From Rickettsiales bacterium (GTDB lineage: Bacteria; Pseudomonadota; Alphaproteobacteria; Rickettsiales; UBA1997), in the NCBI GenBank assembly GCA_031284025.1, contig JAITAR010000071.1:1-8227 (forward strand): a stretch of 8,227 nucleotides of DNA, in the 5' to 3' direction. The notes under the pieces were generated by a model. It saw nothing but the letters and a program-made list of their open reading frames with translations. It was not told where the DNA came from and made no database searches. The translations under genes and the position numbers were made by a program. Positions within the stretch are counted from its first letter, which is position 1. Every line of letters starts with the position of its first letter. Below are positions 5,576-8,227 of the stretch, piece after piece.

Positions 5576-7102
5576 TTACATTGGTAAATTATCGTGCTTT
5601 TTGCTGGTCATTTTTACGCTCTTATTTCTCAAAAATCTGAGACCATCGCAGATTCTCTTCCTTGTATTCTGAGGTTTAATGACCTCATCTATATAACCAC
5701 GGGAAGCGGCAAAGAATGGAGTGGAAAATTTTTCCCTATATTCCTCTATAACATAGGCTCTTTCCCTCGCACTCAAATCTCTATACATAATATTTACAGC
5801 ACCATCGGCTCCCATAACGGCTATCTCTGCATCATCCCAGGCATAATTTAAATCTCCCCTAAGATGCCGAGAGTTCATCACTATATATGCTCCACCATAC
5901 GCCTTCCTGGTTATAATTGTAATTTTTGGCACACTTGATTCTGCATAGGCGTACAACAACTTTGCCCCATGGGCTATTATGGCGTTGTGCTCCTGTTTAG
6001 TTCCTGGTAAAAAACCTGGCACGTCAACCAAAGTTATTAGTGGTATGTTAAAGGCATCGCAAAATCTCACGAATCTGGCTGCTTTTCTCGAAGCATTTAT
6101 ATCCAGACAGCCGGCTAGTTCCAGCGGCTGATTTGCCACTAGACCAACGGTGCGACCCTCCATTCTGGTGAAACCTATTACTATATTTTTTGCAAAATCA
6201 GGTTTTAATTCAAAGAAATTTCCTTCATCTATGATCTTATAGATAAGTTCCTTTATATTATAAGCCTGGTTCTTATTTTCCGGCACAAGGGTATTCAGAG
6301 ATACATCAACTCTATCTGCCTGGTCAATTGTATCAATCTCAGGAACTCTATCCAGATAATTCAGTGGAAGAAAATCGAATAGTCTTCTAGTTTGCAGCAG
6401 CAGCTCTATGTCGTTGTTAAAAACTTTATCGGCTACGCCACTGATCGAACCGTGTATGCTAGCCCCACCGAGGCTTTCTTTGTCAACATTCTCATGAGTA
6501 GCAGTTTTAATCACATCAGGACCCGTTACGAACATGTAGGAGGTATCTCTTGTCATAAATATGAAATCCGTCAGAGCAGGGGCATAGACTGCACCACCGG
6601 CACAGGGACCCATCACCAGAGATATTTGTGGTATTACACCGGAAGCATCAACTATTCTTTGGAAAATTTTACCATAGCCACCCAACGCATCCACTCCCTC
6701 CTGTATTCTAGCACCGCCAGAGTCTAACATTCCTATCACGGGAACTTTAGCCTTCAAAGCCATATTAATTATTCTCTCAATCTTTTGCGCCTGCGCTTGC
6801 CCAAGGGAACCACCTATAACCGTGAAATCCTGTGCATAGACGAATACCAATCTTCCATTTATGGTTCCCGAGCCAGTGATTACACCGTCTCCACTGTATT
6901 TCTTGGACTGCATATCAAAATCTACACAGCGATGTTCCACATACACCCCATACTCTTCGAATGAATCTGTGTCCAGAAGAACCTCTATTCTCTCTCTGGC
7001 CGTCAATTTCCCCTGTTGGTGCTGTTTTGCAATTTTTTCCACACCACCACCCAGAAGTGACTGTTCCTTTTTAATTGCTAATTTTTTCTTAGATTCGTGC
7101 AT
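5576..7102 (-). CDS. pccB: Propionyl-CoA carboxylase beta subunit (carboxyltransferase)
   Basis: Transfers the carboxyl group from biotin on PccA to propionyl-CoA, giving methylmalonyl-CoA, in an alpha6beta6 cytosolic complex. The 508 residues cover both carboxyltransferase halves. The N-half has GKLTARERIE (31-40), LDSGGARIQEG (126-136), the oxyanion glycines of GPCAGGAVYAP (165-175) and VTGPDVIKT (192-200). The C-half has FTRMEGRTVG, VDVPGFLPGTKQEHNAI (359-375) and the second oxyanion loop AYGGAY (401-406). The ending KKHDNLPM is that of the PCC beta family. Ile407 follows GGAY where PCC enzymes normally have Asp. In the Streptomyces coelicolor enzymes Asp versus Ile at this site helps set propionyl versus acetyl preference, so substrate range may be broadened. 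AWDDAEIAVMG replaces the usual AWPTAEIAVMG. The start codon lacks a clear Shine-Dalgarno. It is the first gene of pccB-pccA, with a promoter at 7142-7169. Confidence 0.94.
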   Translation of the reverse strand: MHESKKKLAIKKEQSLLGGGVEKIAKQHQQGKLTARERIEVLLDTDSFEEYGVYVEHRCVDFDMQSKKYSGDGVITGSGTINGRLVFVYAQDFTVIGGSLGQAQAQKIERIINMALKAKVPVIGMLDSGGARIQEGVDALGGYGKIFQRIVDASGVIPQISLVMGPCAGGAVYAPALTDFIFMTRDTSYMFVTGPDVIKTATHENVDKESLGGASIHGSISGVADKVFNNDIELLLQTRRLFDFLPLNYLDRVPEIDTIDQADRVDVSLNTLVPENKNQAYNIKELIYKIIDEGNFFELKPDFAKNIVIGFTRMEGRTVGLVANQPLELAGCLDINASRKAARFVRFCDAFNIPLITLVDVPGFLPGTKQEHNAIIAHGAKLLYAYAESSVPKITIITRKAYGGAYIVMNSRHLRGDLNYAWDDAEIAVMGADGAVNIMYRDLSARERAYVIEEYREKFSTPFFAASRGYIDEVIKPQNTRKRICDGLRFLRNKSVKMTSKKHDNLPM

Positions 7103-7104
7103 AA

Positions 7105-7129
7105 CTACTGCGAAAAATCGATTATTCTA
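7105..7129. repeat. Direct repeat, copy 1 (pccB leader)
   Basis: CTAC, two bases, CGAAAAAT, two bases, ATTATTCTA. The same three blocks in the same order recur at 7286-7312 across the glmS stop codon, with four bases instead of two between the last blocks. The copy lies directly upstream of the pccB ATG, inside its leader. Confidence 0.65.
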
Positions 7130-7141
7130 TTGGCTAATCCC

Positions 7142-7169
7142 ATTATAGCGGACAAAAAAATATTTTCAA
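7142..7169 (-). promoter_or_regulatory. Sigma70 promoter of the pccB-pccA operon
   Basis: On the minus strand TTGAAA (7169-7164) is followed by 16 bases and a perfect TATAAT (7147-7142). Transcription would begin near 7135, leaving a leader of about 33 bases before ATG 7102. This is the best promoter match in the window. Confidence 0.65.
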
Positions 7170-7243
7170 CAGAGAGATTTTTATTTTCCAACATCGCGCC
7201 TCTTTGACACAGAGCATTAAAAAATATGATACAGCAGATTCCC

Positions 7244-7265
7244 AAAAGAAGACCATGTTAATGGT
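7244..7265 (-). terminator. Weak candidate terminator after glmS
   Basis: On the minus strand ACCAT-TAAC-ATGGT (7265-7252) forms a 5-base stem followed by CTTCTTTT (7251-7244), about 40 bases after the glmS stop. The stem is short and the U tract interrupted, so this is tentative. Confidence 0.25.
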
Positions 7266-7285
7266 TCGTATGTAGAGAATTAAGG

Positions 7286-7312
7286 CTACCACGAAAAATG
7301 CAGATTATTCTA
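7286..7312. repeat. Direct repeat, copy 2 (glmS 3' end)
   Basis: CTAC, two bases, CGAAAAAT, GCAG, ATTATTCTA, same orientation as 7105-7129. It spans the glmS stop (TAA, complement of 7305-7307) and the last sense codon. The 21 shared bases in three ordered blocks are more than expected by chance at this spacing. Confidence 0.65.
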
Positions 7313-8227
7313 CGGTAACGGATTTAGCTAGATTTCTCGGCTGATCAACATCTAATTTTCTACTAATTCCGGTATAGTAGGCCAAAAGCTGCACTGGAAT
7401 TATTGTAGATAGTAGCACTTCAAATTTATTCCTTGTATCAGGAGTTTTTATAAAGGCAAAAATGTTGTCATTCTGATTGATTTTATCCCCAATTACTATA
7501 ACCTTGCCGTTTCTAGCGAGAACCTCTTCTATGGAAGAGGAATTTTTATCGTAGAGAAGCCCACTATTACTCAGAACAACTATAAATGTTTCTGGATCGA
7601 TGAGAGCTATTGTACCGTGTTTTAATTCTCCACTAGCGATTCCCTGAGTTGGAATATAGCTGATTTCTCTAATCTTCAAAGCCCCCTCTAGAGCCATGGG
7701 AAACAGTATATCTCTGCCAATGTAAATCATATGCCTAGTGTTAGCCAATACCTTAGAAATTTCCTTTATCTGATCAATGCTCGTCTGGTTCAAAGATTTT
7801 TCTAGAATCTCCACTGCTTTGCCGAGATCAAAGACTGCTCTATGATAATCTTCGGAAGAAATATTATCTCTTTCCCTCGCCATTTCTAATGCCAACATGT
7901 ATAGCAGAGATACCTGGGCAGTGAAGGCCTTGGTAGAGGCAACACCAACTTCAGTGCCAGCCATTGTTCTCAGAACTATATCGGACATTCTAGCCATCGC
8001 ACTTTCTACAACATTAACCACTGATAGTATTGTTTGTCCTTTTTCTCGGCAATATCTTAGAGCAGCTATAGTGTCGGCAGTTTCTCCAGACTGCGACACA
8101 AAAACTGCCAGGCCACCACTAGCCATCGGATTGTTTCTGTATCTGAATTCCGATGCTATGTCAACGTTAACAAAAACATTAGCCATATCCTCTATAAAAT
8201 ATTTGGCTATGCAGCCAGCATAGTAGG
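7305..8227 (-). CDS. glmS: Glutamine-fructose-6-phosphate aminotransferase (isomerizing), C-terminal part
   Basis: Makes glucosamine-6-phosphate from fructose-6-phosphate and glutamine, the entry step to UDP-GlcNAc for peptidoglycan and LPS. The frame is open to the right edge, so the gene is cut by the window. 306 codons are visible, starting YYAGCIAKYFIED at 8225. A Met at 8186 is internal, not the start. The visible part is roughly the second half of a protein usually about 600 residues long and covers the two SIS sugar-isomerase domains. Landmarks are ASEFRYR, SQSGETADT, GTEVGVASTKAFTAQ, ALKIREISYIP with the catalytic Glu, ASGELKHG with the catalytic His, and the invariant ending DVDQPRNLAKSVTVE with the catalytic Lys. 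The N-terminal glutaminase domain lies outside the window. KHGTIALI has Thr where Pro is common. glmS is separated from pccB by 202 bases and a promoter, so it is probably not in that operon. Confidence 0.95.
   Translation of the reverse strand, partial: YYAGCIAKYFIEDMANVFVNVDIASEFRYRNNPMASGGLAVFVSQSGETADTIAALRYCREKGQTILSVVNVVESAMARMSDIVLRTMAGTEVGVASTKAFTAQVSLLYMLALEMARERDNISSEDYHRAVFDLGKAVEILEKSLNQTSIDQIKEISKVLANTRHMIYIGRDILFPMALEGALKIREISYIPTQGIASGELKHGTIALIDPETFIVVLSNSGLLYDKNSSSIEEVLARNGKVIVIGDKINQNDNIFAFIKTPDTRNKFEVLLSTIIPVQLLAYYTGISRKLDVDQPRNLAKSVTVE

Overview
This is an AT-rich bacterial chromosome fragment. Its gene set (nucleoside diphosphate kinase, a propionyl-CoA carboxylase pair encoded as pccB-pccA, glucosamine-6-phosphate synthase and a peptidoglycan endopeptidase) points to an alphaproteobacterium, and the low GC and fairly long spacers suggest a host-associated, Rickettsiales-like lineage. 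The taxonomic guess is inference from composition and protein character only. Nothing in the window looks like a plasmid, phage, IS element, CRISPR array or rRNA/tRNA gene.

Layout. Positions 1-469 hold the 3' end of a gene whose visible part is almost pure purine. It encodes an alternating Glu4/(Lys,Arg)4 protein (an ER/K single-alpha-helix pattern) followed by an ordinary C-terminal tail. The frame carries two TAG stops near the left edge and has no start codon after them, so it looks broken. A 308-base spacer follows, holding a promoter candidate and one copy of a degenerate intergenic element. Then come ndk (+, 778-1197) and, convergent with it, a YdeI/OmdA-like gene (-, 1311-1856). A divergent 280-base spacer holds promoters in both directions and a second copy of the same element. 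It leads into a secreted NlpC/P60 endopeptidase with bacterial SH3 domains (+, 2137-3483).

On the minus strand, pccB (7102-5576) and pccA (5557-3530) form a two-gene operon with an 18-base gap, driven by a good sigma70-type promoter at 7142-7169. pccA converges on the endopeptidase gene with a 46-base gap. At the right edge the C-terminal half of glmS (8227-7305, minus strand) enters the window. It is separated from pccB by 197-202 bases that are flanked by a clear direct repeat.

Functionally, PccA and PccB together form the biotin-dependent propionyl-CoA carboxylase (propionyl-CoA to methylmalonyl-CoA). GlmS feeds UDP-GlcNAc and hence peptidoglycan/LPS synthesis, and the NlpC/P60 enzyme trims peptidoglycan, so the organism probably makes a cell wall. 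No new multi-gene system is evident. The items most worth a second look are the ER/K purine gene remnant, the paired intergenic elements, the Ile at the acyl-CoA specificity position of PccB, and the direct repeat linking the glmS end to the pccB leader.
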